The notes below the pieces were generated by a model. The model searched no databases, had not been told where the DNA came from, and saw only the letters and a program-made list of their open reading frames with translations. A stretch of DNA of 54,402 nucleotides from Prevotellaceae bacterium UBA1716 (GTDB lineage: Bacteria; Bacteroidota; Bacteroidia; Bacteroidales; Bacteroidaceae): positions 1 to 54,402 of the forward strand of contig DCIW01000083.1 of the NCBI GenBank assembly GCA_002317225.1, read 5' to 3'. Shown piece by piece: positions 41,257-49,576 of the stretch (its first letter is position 1; each line of letters begins with the position of its first letter). The translations under genes and the position numbers were made by a program.

Positions 41257-44200
41257 TTATTTGATGTAATTCTTCTTTCCGTTCACAATGACGATGCCCT
41301 TTGCACCATTGCTGATGCGGAGACCCTTCATGTCGAATGCCTTGCCTTCAGCAATCTGCTGCTTGATGCTGCTGATGATTGTTGGGTTGGCTTCGATTAC
41401 GATGGTGTCCGAACTTGCACGACCGATGGCATAAACGGCATCAACGTAAACTTCCATGTGGTCGAGGCCACGCATTGCCAATTCGTACTCCTTGAGAGTC
41501 ATGTCTTTTTCCTGATAATTTTCAGCAACCTGACTGCCTACCACCATCACCTCATATCTCTCAAATCCATACTTGTTGACATCCTGAGGCTCGTCCCAAG
41601 CAAGCTGAACAAAGATATTTGTCTCGATAGTGCCTTCTTCGGTATTCTCCGTAGTAGTGATTTTTCGTGAAACTTCGCGGAGATTGGTTGGACATGGAAG
41701 AGGAGTGTCAAAGCTTACGAACACGGCGTTAGAGATGTTATGATACTTATCCACATCAGTCATAGTTGCATTGAGCTTGGCACACTCAACGTAATAGTCG
41801 TAATTGCCGTTCTTCACGTTCTTGTCGGTATAAGTCCAAGTGCCGTTCTCGCCAAATTCATCAGTAGTGTAATATGCATCATCGAAGTAGCTTACTCCAT
41901 GAGCAATCTCAATACCATTGCGATACACGTTGAGGACAGTCATTGCCGAACGCTGAGATTCAGGAACCTCAACCTTGAGAGTCACGTCATTGCCCTCCTC
42001 TGCTTGCTCTGCAGAAAGGGTAGGAGCATACTTCTCACCATTGATTTCTGCATATTCCCATACGTTCCATGTCTTTGGATTACCAAACTTCTTCAGGATT
42101 GTGTCCCAAACCTTCTTCACCACATGAACGCGGTTCTTGTTGTCTTCTTCAGGAGTGTAAGCTGTGAAGCTCTTATAAACATACTGCTCTATGCCGTTAA
42201 CAATCTTGATGGTGAAGACTGTGTCGCTCTCGAGTTCACCAGTTTCATCATAATAGAACTCCTGAACCTGACTTGGCACGTATGCTTGGGTTGAAGTCTT
42301 GAACGTGCTCTTACGTTCGCTTACCTTCTTTCCATAGACATCATATTCAGTTTCAATCATATATTGTGCCGACGAACGAGTACCTGTGCTTACGGTCATC
42401 TGAGGCTTGTTCTTACCCGTAAAGTCGCTGTAAGTGATGGTCTGCTCTATGTCTGTAGTGGCATATTCAACAGTATGCTCCTTAGTGAGCGAACCGTCAG
42501 TAGCATATTCGTATTCGGTATAACCGAACTTGTTTCTTTCCTTAATCTTCTGTCCTTCAAGATTATATTCGTAGAAGATAGTGTCCTGTGCAGCACGGAA
42601 TCCCATACTGCCATGATCGTAACGGCCATACTGGTTGGTGTATTGCTTCTCGAGCATGCCGCCATCACCATATATATAAGAGGTGTATTCGCTGATGATC
42701 CAGTCGGACAAGCTCTTACCGTCTGTGCCCAAAGTCTTGCTATAACGGCCCACACGCAGAACACGGTTGTCGCTGCCATAGTAAGTCACTTCCTTCTTGG
42801 TGATGCCGTTATCGTTGCCCATCGCATCGCCCCAAGTCTCAACCGAACGGATTGCACGTGGGTCAGTACTTTCTTTTCCGATGAACTTCGCTGCATCCAC
42901 AGTGATAGTGTCCGAAAGGGTAGTGCCTCCCTCAAATCGTGTCTGGAGGAAAACCTTCTGAACTGCATCAATGCCAAAGTTTACCTCAACCTCTATAGTC
43001 GAAGCGTCGGTTATTGCCTCCTCATCCGAAAGGAGTGGCGAAGCATAGTAAGTGCCCACTTTCATCACGTTGAGGTCAACAAACTGCATGTCCTCAGTGA
43101 TTTCTGGTTTGTTCCATGTGAGTTTTACGAGATAACTGCCTTCATCGCTCTTTCTTGCCGAAACGGCACGAAGACCTGTCACGCGAGGATATTCGCGTTC
43201 GATATTGACGTTCTTGATATTCGAAATATTGCCGCACTCATCGTTGCACATTGTTTGGACGAAATATTCGTGCTGACCGTTCTCTACACCCTTGTCGATG
43301 TATGTGAAGGTAGGAGTGCTGAGACCCACACGCTCCAAAAGAACACCATCGCGGTATATCTTAAGAGTCATGTAACAATCAATCATGTCCCAAATTTCAG
43401 GATAAGTGATTGTAAGCTTTACAGTTGATGTCAAAGCATCTGCAACTGCCGAAACGAGATCCACACCATCCGACGAAGAATCGAAGTTAGCATACTTGGT
43501 TTCACAAGTCGAACCGCCCTTCAATTTCCATTCGTTGCCAGAATAAGTGTACGATTTAGAAATGACGCTCGTTTCATTATTCTCATAAACAGTGCGTTGC
43601 GAGTTCACTTCCTCGCCTCCGCTGATACCCTTCTTCTCATAAAGAACGAGATTTCCGTCCTCGTAAGTCCAGTATTCAGCAGAAGTAAGTACACCATCGG
43701 TGTTCGAACGACGTTCGCTCAACTTATTGCCTATAGAATCATATTTGATTTCAGAAGTGTAACAATTGTATGATTGTGTTGCTTCAGACACAATCATCTT
43801 TGGACCACCTTTAGTGAAGTGACGATATTGAAGAGTCTGCGAGAGCACACCATTCTTGTAAATTTCTGTCTTCACCATATTGCCCTCTGCATCGTAAGAA
43901 TGTAGGTTTACGGTCTTCTTGGCATGGATATTCTCCTTTGTCATTCGGCCATTCTCATCGTAAGAGTATTCGATGGTGTCGTTCGAAGCCTTCTTCGAGT
44001 ATCGTCCCTGATCGTAAGTGTACTGCATCGAGTGCGACATGGTCAGGTTGCCTTGCTCATCATAGTCGTTAAAATAGTAGTTGGTTACGAGCCAGTTTTC
44101 TCCGTCTTCCGAGAGTCCTGTCTGAATACGACGAACAGGTCGGTTTTGGTTGTCGTAAAATGTCTCTATGCGTTTTGTTGCAGTCTGTTCTGAGGCGGTA

Positions 44201-44304
44201 CCCATATTGTCGCCATACCATGTCTGCAATTGCACGAGTTTGTCCTGGGCACTTGCTGCCACAGCAATCAAAGCCCATAAGATTGTAAGTGAATATTTGT
44301 TCAT
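41257..44304 (-). CDS. Large secreted YD-like repeat protein, tailed
   Basis: A 1015-residue exported protein with a signal peptide (MNKYSLTILWALIAVAASAQ). It has two copies of a module rich in YD-type repeats, about residues 25-270 and 470-745 (YDEQGNLTMSHSMQYTYDQG; YSYDENGRMTKENIHAK; IKYDSIGNKLSERRS; and YEYNLEGQKIKERNK, TEYDVYGKKVSERKS), each followed by Ig/Fn3-like domains. Similar repeats occur in Rhs/YD surface proteins, but no toxin end or Rhs core is present. The tail is FDMKGLRISNGAKGIVIVNG then KKNYIK. It starts a leftward operon with 38171-41224 and is divergent from the Omp28/YD gene at 44419, with which it shares the module. Likely surface-exposed; ligand unknown. Confidence 0.75.
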   Translation of the reverse strand: MNKYSLTILWALIAVAASAQDKLVQLQTWYGDNMGTASEQTATKRIETFYDNQNRPVRRIQTGLSEDGENWLVTNYYFNDYDEQGNLTMSHSMQYTYDQGRYSKKASNDTIEYSYDENGRMTKENIHAKKTVNLHSYDAEGNMVKTEIYKNGVLSQTLQYRHFTKGGPKMIVSEATQSYNCYTSEIKYDSIGNKLSERRSNTDGVLTSAEYWTYEDGNLVLYEKKGISGGEEVNSQRTVYENNETSVISKSYTYSGNEWKLKGGSTCETKYANFDSSSDGVDLVSAVADALTSTVKLTITYPEIWDMIDCYMTLKIYRDGVLLERVGLSTPTFTYIDKGVENGQHEYFVQTMCNDECGNISNIKNVNIEREYPRVTGLRAVSARKSDEGSYLVKLTWNKPEITEDMQFVDLNVMKVGTYYASPLLSDEEAITDASTIEVEVNFGIDAVQKVFLQTRFEGGTTLSDTITVDAAKFIGKESTDPRAIRSVETWGDAMGNDNGITKKEVTYYGSDNRVLRVGRYSKTLGTDGKSLSDWIISEYTSYIYGDGGMLEKQYTNQYGRYDHGSMGFRAAQDTIFYEYNLEGQKIKERNKFGYTEYEYATDGSLTKEHTVEYATTDIEQTITYSDFTGKNKPQMTVSTGTRSSAQYMIETEYDVYGKKVSERKSTFKTSTQAYVPSQVQEFYYDETGELESDTVFTIKIVNGIEQYVYKSFTAYTPEEDNKNRVHVVKKVWDTILKKFGNPKTWNVWEYAEINGEKYAPTLSAEQAEEGNDVTLKVEVPESQRSAMTVLNVYRNGIEIAHGVSYFDDAYYTTDEFGENGTWTYTDKNVKNGNYDYYVECAKLNATMTDVDKYHNISNAVFVSFDTPLPCPTNLREVSRKITTTENTEEGTIETNIFVQLAWDEPQDVNKYGFERYEVMVVGSQVAENYQEKDMTLKEYELAMRGLDHMEVYVDAVYAIGRASSDTIVIEANPTIISSIKQQIAEGKAFDMKGLRISNGAKGIVIVNGKKNYIK

Positions 44305-44333
44305 AATATATTATAAGTTGACAATTTCGGATG

Positions 44334-44341
44334 CAAAGGTA
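44334..44341 (-). promoter_or_regulatory. Promoter -7 box for the leftward YD-like operon
   Basis: The minus strand reads TACCTTTG, 30 nt before the start at 44304. The divergent plus-strand box (44384-44391) is only 43 bp away, so the two promoters are nearly back to back. Confidence 0.65.
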
Positions 44342-44360
44342 CAAAAAATATATGAGATTC

Positions 44361-44391
44361 TTGCAGTTTTACCGATTATATACTACCTTTG
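44361..44391 (+). promoter_or_regulatory. Promoter for the Omp28/YD gene
   Basis: TTG at 44361-44363 and TACCTTTG at 44384-44391 are 20 bp apart. The ATG at 44419 follows by 28 nt; an upstream in-frame codon at 44389 lies inside the box and cannot be the start. Confidence 0.7.
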
Positions 44392-44418
44392 CATGCTAAA
44401 AAGAAACACTTTATACGA

Positions 44419-47400
44419 ATGAATATCAAATCTCTAACTTATTGCCTCTTGTTTTTGCCATGCACAATGATGGCACAAACTAACCTTGGTTATACTAACG
44501 AAACTGTTTCGCGTAACAACATTTTCCGCTACACTTCCAATACAGACCAGCGTCTTGCCATGCGTCTTTCAGCCGACAAACTGAAGTCGCTCAAGGGCAA
44601 GTCCATCAAGTCACTTCGCATCGCTTTCGGTAGCAAAAACTCCACCGGAGGTAAGGCTACCATCTTCCTTACTGACAATCTGGGTGGTACTCCTATCGTC
44701 CAGTCGGAAGTGACCATATCGTCACCAAACAAGTTCGTAGAATTTCCACTTCCATCACCTTACACCATTAATGGAGAAGAAAAAGAATTATTTGTTGGAT
44801 GTCAACTTGATATAGCAGCAAGTTACGGACCATTCTCATCCGATTTCTCCAAGGATGTGAAGGGCGTGTTCTATGCTTATAACGAAGGTAATTGGGAAGA
44901 TATTTACGGACTCGGTTATGGGTGTCCAAACATCGAAATCGTGACAAGTGAAACCCTTGATATGACTGATGCTCTTATCAAACCATTTGCCGAAGATGGA
45001 TATGTTCGTGAGGGCGACAAACTCACTTATTCGCTTCAGATGCAGAATTTCGGTACGACAGCCATCAACTCGTTTTATGCACTCGTACAGGTAGGTAAGG
45101 GAACACAAGAAAGATTTACTTTTTCTGACATCAATGTGGCTCCTCACAAGACATACGATTTCACCATATCAAATATTAAGGCGGAGGAAAAAGGCAAGCA
45201 GGATATTCATGTTACTATAACTAATATTAACAATGTGGCTGATGCTGACGAAGCCGACAACAATACCAATGCTACCGCCTACTTCTATCCAAACGATATG
45301 CAGAAGAATGTGCTTGTGGAGACTTTCACCGGACAGTCATGCAGTAACTGCCCTGGTGGTCATTCGGTGCTTGCTTCGGCAATCCATAGCCTTCCTAATG
45401 TCAGTGTGGTCGAGGTGGCACACCATGCGGGTTATATGATTGATGTCTTCTCGATGAAGGAGGACTGGAACCTCACAAGCCTCTATAATGGTTCTACTTA
45501 TGCTCCTGCGGGTATGTTCAACCGAATGGCTATGAGTGGTGCCAACTCGCCTGTAAGCGAAATTGGTTCACTCTCTGAAGATGTCAAGAATCTCAAGGCG
45601 GCAAGCATCACACGTCCGTATGTTTCGATAGCACTCGACAGCAAACTCGACGAGGCATCACGCACGGTTAATCTCAAGTGCCGTTTCTACACCCACGAAC
45701 AGATGCCGTGCAACGATCTCCGCTATTCTATCTGGCTCATCCAGGATAGTCTTGTAGCGGCACAGAGCGGTGCCACTGCCGACTATGTGCATAATGCCGT
45801 TTCGCGTGGTACTATTACCGAAGGCACATGGGGCGAGGCAATGGACTTCATTCCGGGCGAGACTGCAGTGGTGGAGAAGACTTTTACCATCCCCGAAATC
45901 ATTGCCTCCACTTCATACACAAAGACTGATAATAAGAACGAAATCCCTGCAGTACTCGATAACATGAAAATTGTTGTTCTTGTTCACCAACAGAGTAGCA
46001 ATGATGTTGCGGCATGTCAGGTGTTCAACTGTGCTGAGGTCGCTCTTGAGGGTACGGTTCAGCAGGGCGGTTTCCCTACTAAGGCAGTTCGTGTGCTCAA
46101 GTCCCAAACCTATTATGGCGATTCACAAGGTAATGAAAGTGCGGACGTTGCTACTCGTAAGTTAGAGTATTGCTATAACTCATCCGACAAGCTCTATCGC
46201 ATCATCGAAACATCCAAGAACACTAACGAAGACATCTGGCAACTCACTCATTATTATAAATATGATTATAGTGCTGATGGCAATCTTCTCCTTACCAACT
46301 CGCTCCAGTATGGTACCTTCGACTACGACGAACTCGGTTGGTCAGCAGCCAATGACACCGTAACCTACGAGTACAACGACAAGGGTCAACTCATCAAGGA
46401 ATGCCATCCTCTCAAGTATTACACTTATGAGTATGATGATGCGTCCAAACTCATCAAGCGATATACCTACAATATCAATTCCATCTCCCACGAAGTTGTC
46501 AACGACCTCATCGAGACCTACTCCGATTTCAATGAATCAGGCAAACCATGTTCGGTTGTGGCTTCCTCTCCATCGGGCAAAGAATGGAACGAATACATCT
46601 CCACTCTCACCTACGATGCGCTCGGCAATCTCACTTCTGAACGCCGTTTCACAACCGACTCCCCATCAACTCTCAAGTATGCTGAATACTGGACTTACGA
46701 TGCTGATGGCCAACTCCTCGAGCATCGTCTTCCTACAGTTTTCGATGATGGTGCTGAAGTGGACAACGAGAAGGAAGTCTATACTCGCACTACTGAAGGC
46801 AATCTCGACATCGTGACTCATGACATTCTTCTTTCAAATGGCGATGGCACATGGAGCAAGATGGCAGGCACACACTGCGTTGATGAGTATTTCCTTCTTG
46901 AGTCAACCACAGTACCAACTATCTCTCTCTCACCTGCAGATGGCAATCATCTCAATAGTGTCAACATCACTCTTAATGGTGCCAACAACCAGTCTGCCAC
47001 TTTCTACCGCAACGGTCTGGAATTCTGCAACACAACTGATGCCAACACAGTCACTATCGACGACAGCGGCGTGAAAAATTGCACATACGAATATCTTGCC
47101 ATCGTGAATGGTCGTGCATCGAACATCATAGAGTACACCTTCGATACACCTCTTCCTCCTGTGACAGATGTACGATATAAGTCGCACACTACCGATTTAT
47201 TTGGCAATATCTCAGTCACCATCGAGTGGAAGAACCCATCTGTCGATTCACGTCTCGGCTTCGTCTCCCGCAACCTAATGTATGAGAACATGCGTACAGC
47301 CGAACAAACCACAACTGATGCTACTGCCAATACTCTCACCATCGACTTTGGCACAGAACGCACCAAGACCCTTTACATCCAAACTGTCTACACTCTCGGT

Positions 47401-47571
47401 CGTTCTAACTCATCTGTTGCTACTATCGATCTTGACAATCTCTCAAGCGACATCATCACACTCCAGTCCCAACCATCCGACCACACACTTTACGACATCC
47501 AAGGTCGCAAAGTCCTCACCCCAATTCGTGGTCTATACATTAAGGATGGTCAAAAGGTTTTGGTGAAGTAA
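44419..47571 (+). CDS. Large secreted Omp28-domain / YD-like tailed protein
   Basis: About 1050 residues, signal peptide MNIKSLTYCLLFLPCTMMAQ. Residues about 25-180 form a beta-rich domain with ATIFLTDNLGG and ELFVGCQLDIA. A CARDB-like stretch follows (LTYSLQMQNFGTTAINSFYA). Residues about 295-570 are an Omp28-type thioredoxin-like domain opening VLVETFTGQSCSNCPGGH with a C-x-x-C pair. The rest (about 590-830) is a YD-like module (YEYNDKGQLIKECHPLK; LTYDALGNLTSERRF) closely related to those of the divergent gene at 41257, then Fn3-like domains and the tail LYDIQGRKVLTPIRGLYIKD then GQKVLVK. It joins a redox-like domain with YD repeats; function unknown, outer-membrane or surface location likely. 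Confidence 0.75.
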   Translation: MNIKSLTYCLLFLPCTMMAQTNLGYTNETVSRNNIFRYTSNTDQRLAMRLSADKLKSLKGKSIKSLRIAFGSKNSTGGKATIFLTDNLGGTPIVQSEVTISSPNKFVEFPLPSPYTINGEEKELFVGCQLDIAASYGPFSSDFSKDVKGVFYAYNEGNWEDIYGLGYGCPNIEIVTSETLDMTDALIKPFAEDGYVREGDKLTYSLQMQNFGTTAINSFYALVQVGKGTQERFTFSDINVAPHKTYDFTISNIKAEEKGKQDIHVTITNINNVADADEADNNTNATAYFYPNDMQKNVLVETFTGQSCSNCPGGHSVLASAIHSLPNVSVVEVAHHAGYMIDVFSMKEDWNLTSLYNGSTYAPAGMFNRMAMSGANSPVSEIGSLSEDVKNLKAASITRPYVSIALDSKLDEASRTVNLKCRFYTHEQMPCNDLRYSIWLIQDSLVAAQSGATADYVHNAVSRGTITEGTWGEAMDFIPGETAVVEKTFTIPEIIASTSYTKTDNKNEIPAVLDNMKIVVLVHQQSSNDVAACQVFNCAEVALEGTVQQGGFPTKAVRVLKSQTYYGDSQGNESADVATRKLEYCYNSSDKLYRIIETSKNTNEDIWQLTHYYKYDYSADGNLLLTNSLQYGTFDYDELGWSAANDTVTYEYNDKGQLIKECHPLKYYTYEYDDASKLIKRYTYNINSISHEVVNDLIETYSDFNESGKPCSVVASSPSGKEWNEYISTLTYDALGNLTSERRFTTDSPSTLKYAEYWTYDADGQLLEHRLPTVFDDGAEVDNEKEVYTRTTEGNLDIVTHDILLSNGDGTWSKMAGTHCVDEYFLLESTTVPTISLSPADGNHLNSVNITLNGANNQSATFYRNGLEFCNTTDANTVTIDDSGVKNCTYEYLAIVNGRASNIIEYTFDTPLPPVTDVRYKSHTTDLFGNISVTIEWKNPSVDSRLGFVSRNLMYENMRTAEQTTTDATANTLTIDFGTERTKTLYIQTVYTLGRSNSSVATIDLDNLSSDIITLQSQPSDHTLYDIQGRKVLTPIRGLYIKDGQKVLVK

Positions 47572-47599
47572 GGTTAAGGCAAGTTTTCTGTAAACATAA

Positions 47600-47636
47600 A
47601 TCCCCCTTCCGTTCCCTGTAAGGATGGAAGGGGGAT
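47600..47636 (+). terminator. Intrinsic terminator after the Omp28/YD gene
   Basis: ATCCCCCTTCC pairs perfectly with GGAAGGGGGAT across a 15-nt loop. The T-tract is weak (GTTGTTAG). Confidence 0.75.
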
Positions 47637-47766
47637 GTTGTTAGTGTGCTTTTGGGGGCCTGTTCTTAGGTCTTTTTTTTGGGCTTTTCTTAGTCCTTTT
47701 CCTTGTGTTTTTACCGGCAAGATTTAATCTTGTCCTTAAAGACGCTTTAAAAAGGCGGGCGAACAT

Positions 47767-47796
47767 TTGGCAGTGTCAATAATAATCCCTACCTTT
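47767..47796 (+). promoter_or_regulatory. Promoter of the RAYT gene
   Basis: TTG at 47767-47769 and TACCTTTG at 47789-47796, about 19 bp apart. The ATG at 47803 is only 6 nt beyond the box, so the mRNA is predicted to be leaderless or nearly so. Confidence 0.6.
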
Positions 47797-47802
47797 GCCT
47801 CT

Positions 47803-48887
47803 ATGTTCAAATGGAAGCCACAATCGGAGAAATTCAAGGGCGAAGGCATCTACCACCTTACCTTCGCTGTGAACAATCGCGTGCCTTTGTTAGGAGAGTT
47901 GAGAGGGGATGGGGTTGCCTATGTGTCACCCACACCACTTGGCATATTCGTCATTAATGCCATCGAACAGCTTCCTACCTATTATCCCAAGATTCAAGTC
48001 ATTACCAAGTGTCTCATGCCCGACCATGTGCACATACTTTTATGGACGCATGAGGGGGAGTATGAGAGCATAAAGATGGTGGCGCGTGCCTTTGCTCAGG
48101 GATGCTCAAAAGAGGCACGCAGGCTGTGGCAGCTCCGCATGCAGGGCGTATCTTTAAACGCGCAATTAAATTGCGTGGATAAGAACACTGGCAATGGCGC
48201 GCCCATGCAGGACTACTCGTGCGGCAATGGGGCTAATACGCTCTTCTCGACTCCTTACGTGCGCACGCTAGTGCATGCAGGGCAGCTTAGGAACATGTAT
48301 GATTACATCCGCAAGAACCCGCAGCTAGCGTGGATAAAACGCATGCATCCTGACCTTTTCCGCCTTCGTAGGAATACTGTCTGTGCGGGCCTCACTTCTC
48401 GTCCCTTGGCAACCATTGGCTGTTGGAATGGCCCGTGAGGCAGTCGGTCATATGCAGTCGTAGTATTAGTGAGGAGGATTTGGTTGCTATGGAGAATAAG
48501 GTGCTTTGGTATGCTCGTCAGGGGGCTGTCACTTATAGTGGTGCGATTAGTAAGGGAGAGCAGAGGATAGTGCGGAAGGTGAGGGAGGAAGGCCATCCGT
48601 TGGTGATAGTGCTCAAAGATGGTTTCCCGAAGGAAGGCAGTGAGAACGAGCGGTATTACAAGCCTGGTGGCATATATTTCGAACTATGCAGCGAAGGCAA
48701 ACTGCTCCTGCTCGAGGCTCTCGACAGCACTTATGAACTTGAGGATGTAGTGAAAGAGACAGAGCGCCAGCTATATGTGAAATGCCAGGCAAAAGGATAT
48801 GCTTACAGTCCCATTCCGCATAATACGGAGAGATGGAGATTTATGGCGGCGAATGTGATGGTGGAGAGGATGGTAAGTGAAAAGTGA
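47803..48887 (+). pseudogene. REP-associated tyrosine transposase (RAYT), frameshifted
   Basis: A Y1/HUH transposase of the RAYT (TnpA-REP, IS200-like) family. The N-terminal frame 47803-48438 starts MFKWKPQSEKFKGEGIYHLT, carries the HUH motif in KCLMPDHVHILLWTHEGEY and a candidate catalytic tyrosine in TPYVRTLVHAGQLRNMYDYI. It then ends early after CAGLTSRPLATIGCWNGP. From about 48391 the -1 frame continues the family sequence (HFSSLGNHWLLEWPVRQSVI, then CSRSISEEDLVAMENKVLWY and ARQGAVTYSGAISKGEQ) to 48887. A one-base deletion near 48391-48393 explains this; restored length is about 360 residues. The C-terminal domain is typical of Bacteroidota RAYTs; I do not know its role. A REP-like element begins at the stop codon. 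RAYTs mobilise or process REP palindromes. Confidence 0.8.
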
Positions 48888-48905
48888 AAAACGAAAAGAG
48901 AAAAA

Positions 48906-48983
48906 TTTGCTACCGCGCGAGTATGTCTTGCAATCATCCCATCCGGATGGTTATCCCAAAGGACTTACTGGCGCGGTAGCAAA
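48906..48983. repeat. REP-like element, copy 1, next to the RAYT gene
   Basis: The outer arms TTTGCTACCGCGC (48906-48918) and GCGCGGTAGCAAA (48971-48983) are perfect inverse complements. The centre holds the 12-bp palindrome CCATCCGGATGG (48939-48950). A GTGAAAAACGAAAAG-type tract precedes it and overlaps the RAYT stop codon. A second copy lies at 53948-54076. The arms contain GTAG, the tetranucleotide known at the base of E. coli REPs. Confidence 0.85.
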
Positions 48984-48985
48984 CT

Positions 48986-49090
48986 TTAGGGTGTATTTGA
49001 CAAAACATTAGGGTGTGTTTGCCAAAACATTAGGGTGTGTTCGGTAAAACATAAGGGTGTGTTTGGTAAAACATAAGGGTGTGTTGGGCC
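48986..49090. repeat. 22-bp tandem repeat, 4.8 units
   Basis: Units begin at 48986, 49008, 49030, 49052 and 49074 with consensus TTAGGGTGTGTTTGCCAAAA plus CA. Directly repeated without spacers, it abuts the REP-like element on its left and the orphan frame at 49122 on its right. Confidence 0.85.
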
Positions 49091-49121
49091 ACTTTTGCTT
49101 CAGTGTGAACAGTTTTATCTT

Positions 49122-49487
49122 ATGGTAGTGAATACCGACAATGACAAGCTTTCTCCAGATATGACGAATATTATGAAGCGCCACAACAGCACTCAGTATA
49201 CTGCTGAGTTTGATGAATGGGCCGATAGATATTATGGAGATAAGTCGCACTTGAATTGTGAGATACTGGCAGAATCCCTTGTACTTGACTACAACCAGTC
49301 TGGTTATTTCCCAAAGATAGAAAAGAAAGGCATGAAGCGCCAACTCAAGGCTTGGGTTGGTTGTCATGATGGTCTAGAATTCAATCCTTTGGAGAAGTGC
49401 AACGATAAGGCAAATCATCGCATCAAGTGCACTTTCAATGGCTCGACCACCGAAAAGATTTACATAGCGGGTAAGTACGAAGGATAA
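49122..49487 (+). CDS. Orphan hypothetical protein, possibly a C-terminal remnant
   Basis: A 121-residue soluble frame from ATG 49122 (open from 49095, TTG). It reads MVVNTDNDKLSPDMTNIMKR ... FDEWADRYYGDKSHLNCEIL ... KKGMKRQLKAWVGCHDGLEF ... STTEKIYIAGKYEG. The layout (helix with WAD-x-YY, helix with MKRQLKAWV, then beta strands) resembles the C-terminal winged-helix part of plasmid/phage primase-helicases, but the similarity is loose. It lacks a promoter box or Shine-Dalgarno and begins right after a tandem repeat, as if the 5' part of a larger gene had been lost. I do not recognise it with confidence. Confidence 0.4.
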   Translation: MVVNTDNDKLSPDMTNIMKRHNSTQYTAEFDEWADRYYGDKSHLNCEILAESLVLDYNQSGYFPKIEKKGMKRQLKAWVGCHDGLEFNPLEKCNDKANHRIKCTFNGSTTEKIYIAGKYEG

Positions 49488-49525
49488 AATTAGAGCCGTG
49501 ACACACATTGCCACGACTCTAATTT
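49487..49525. terminator. Bidirectional terminator between convergent genes
   Basis: AAATTAGAGCCGTG pairs with CACGACTCTAATTT (one G-T pair) across an 11-nt loop, then ACATGTTTTTT on the plus strand. Confidence 0.85.
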
Positions 49526-49576
49526 ACATGTTTTTTGCCTTAACGTTAATCGTTTCAGGTTATGTTGCCATTTCGA

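Noticed and set aside
42364..43428. A 354-codon plus-strand frame
   Set aside because: It is antisense to the YD-like gene, whose signal peptide, repeats and tail are consistent along its full length.
48986..49090. Possible CRISPR array
   Set aside because: The 22-bp units are directly adjacent with no spacers, and no cas genes are near.
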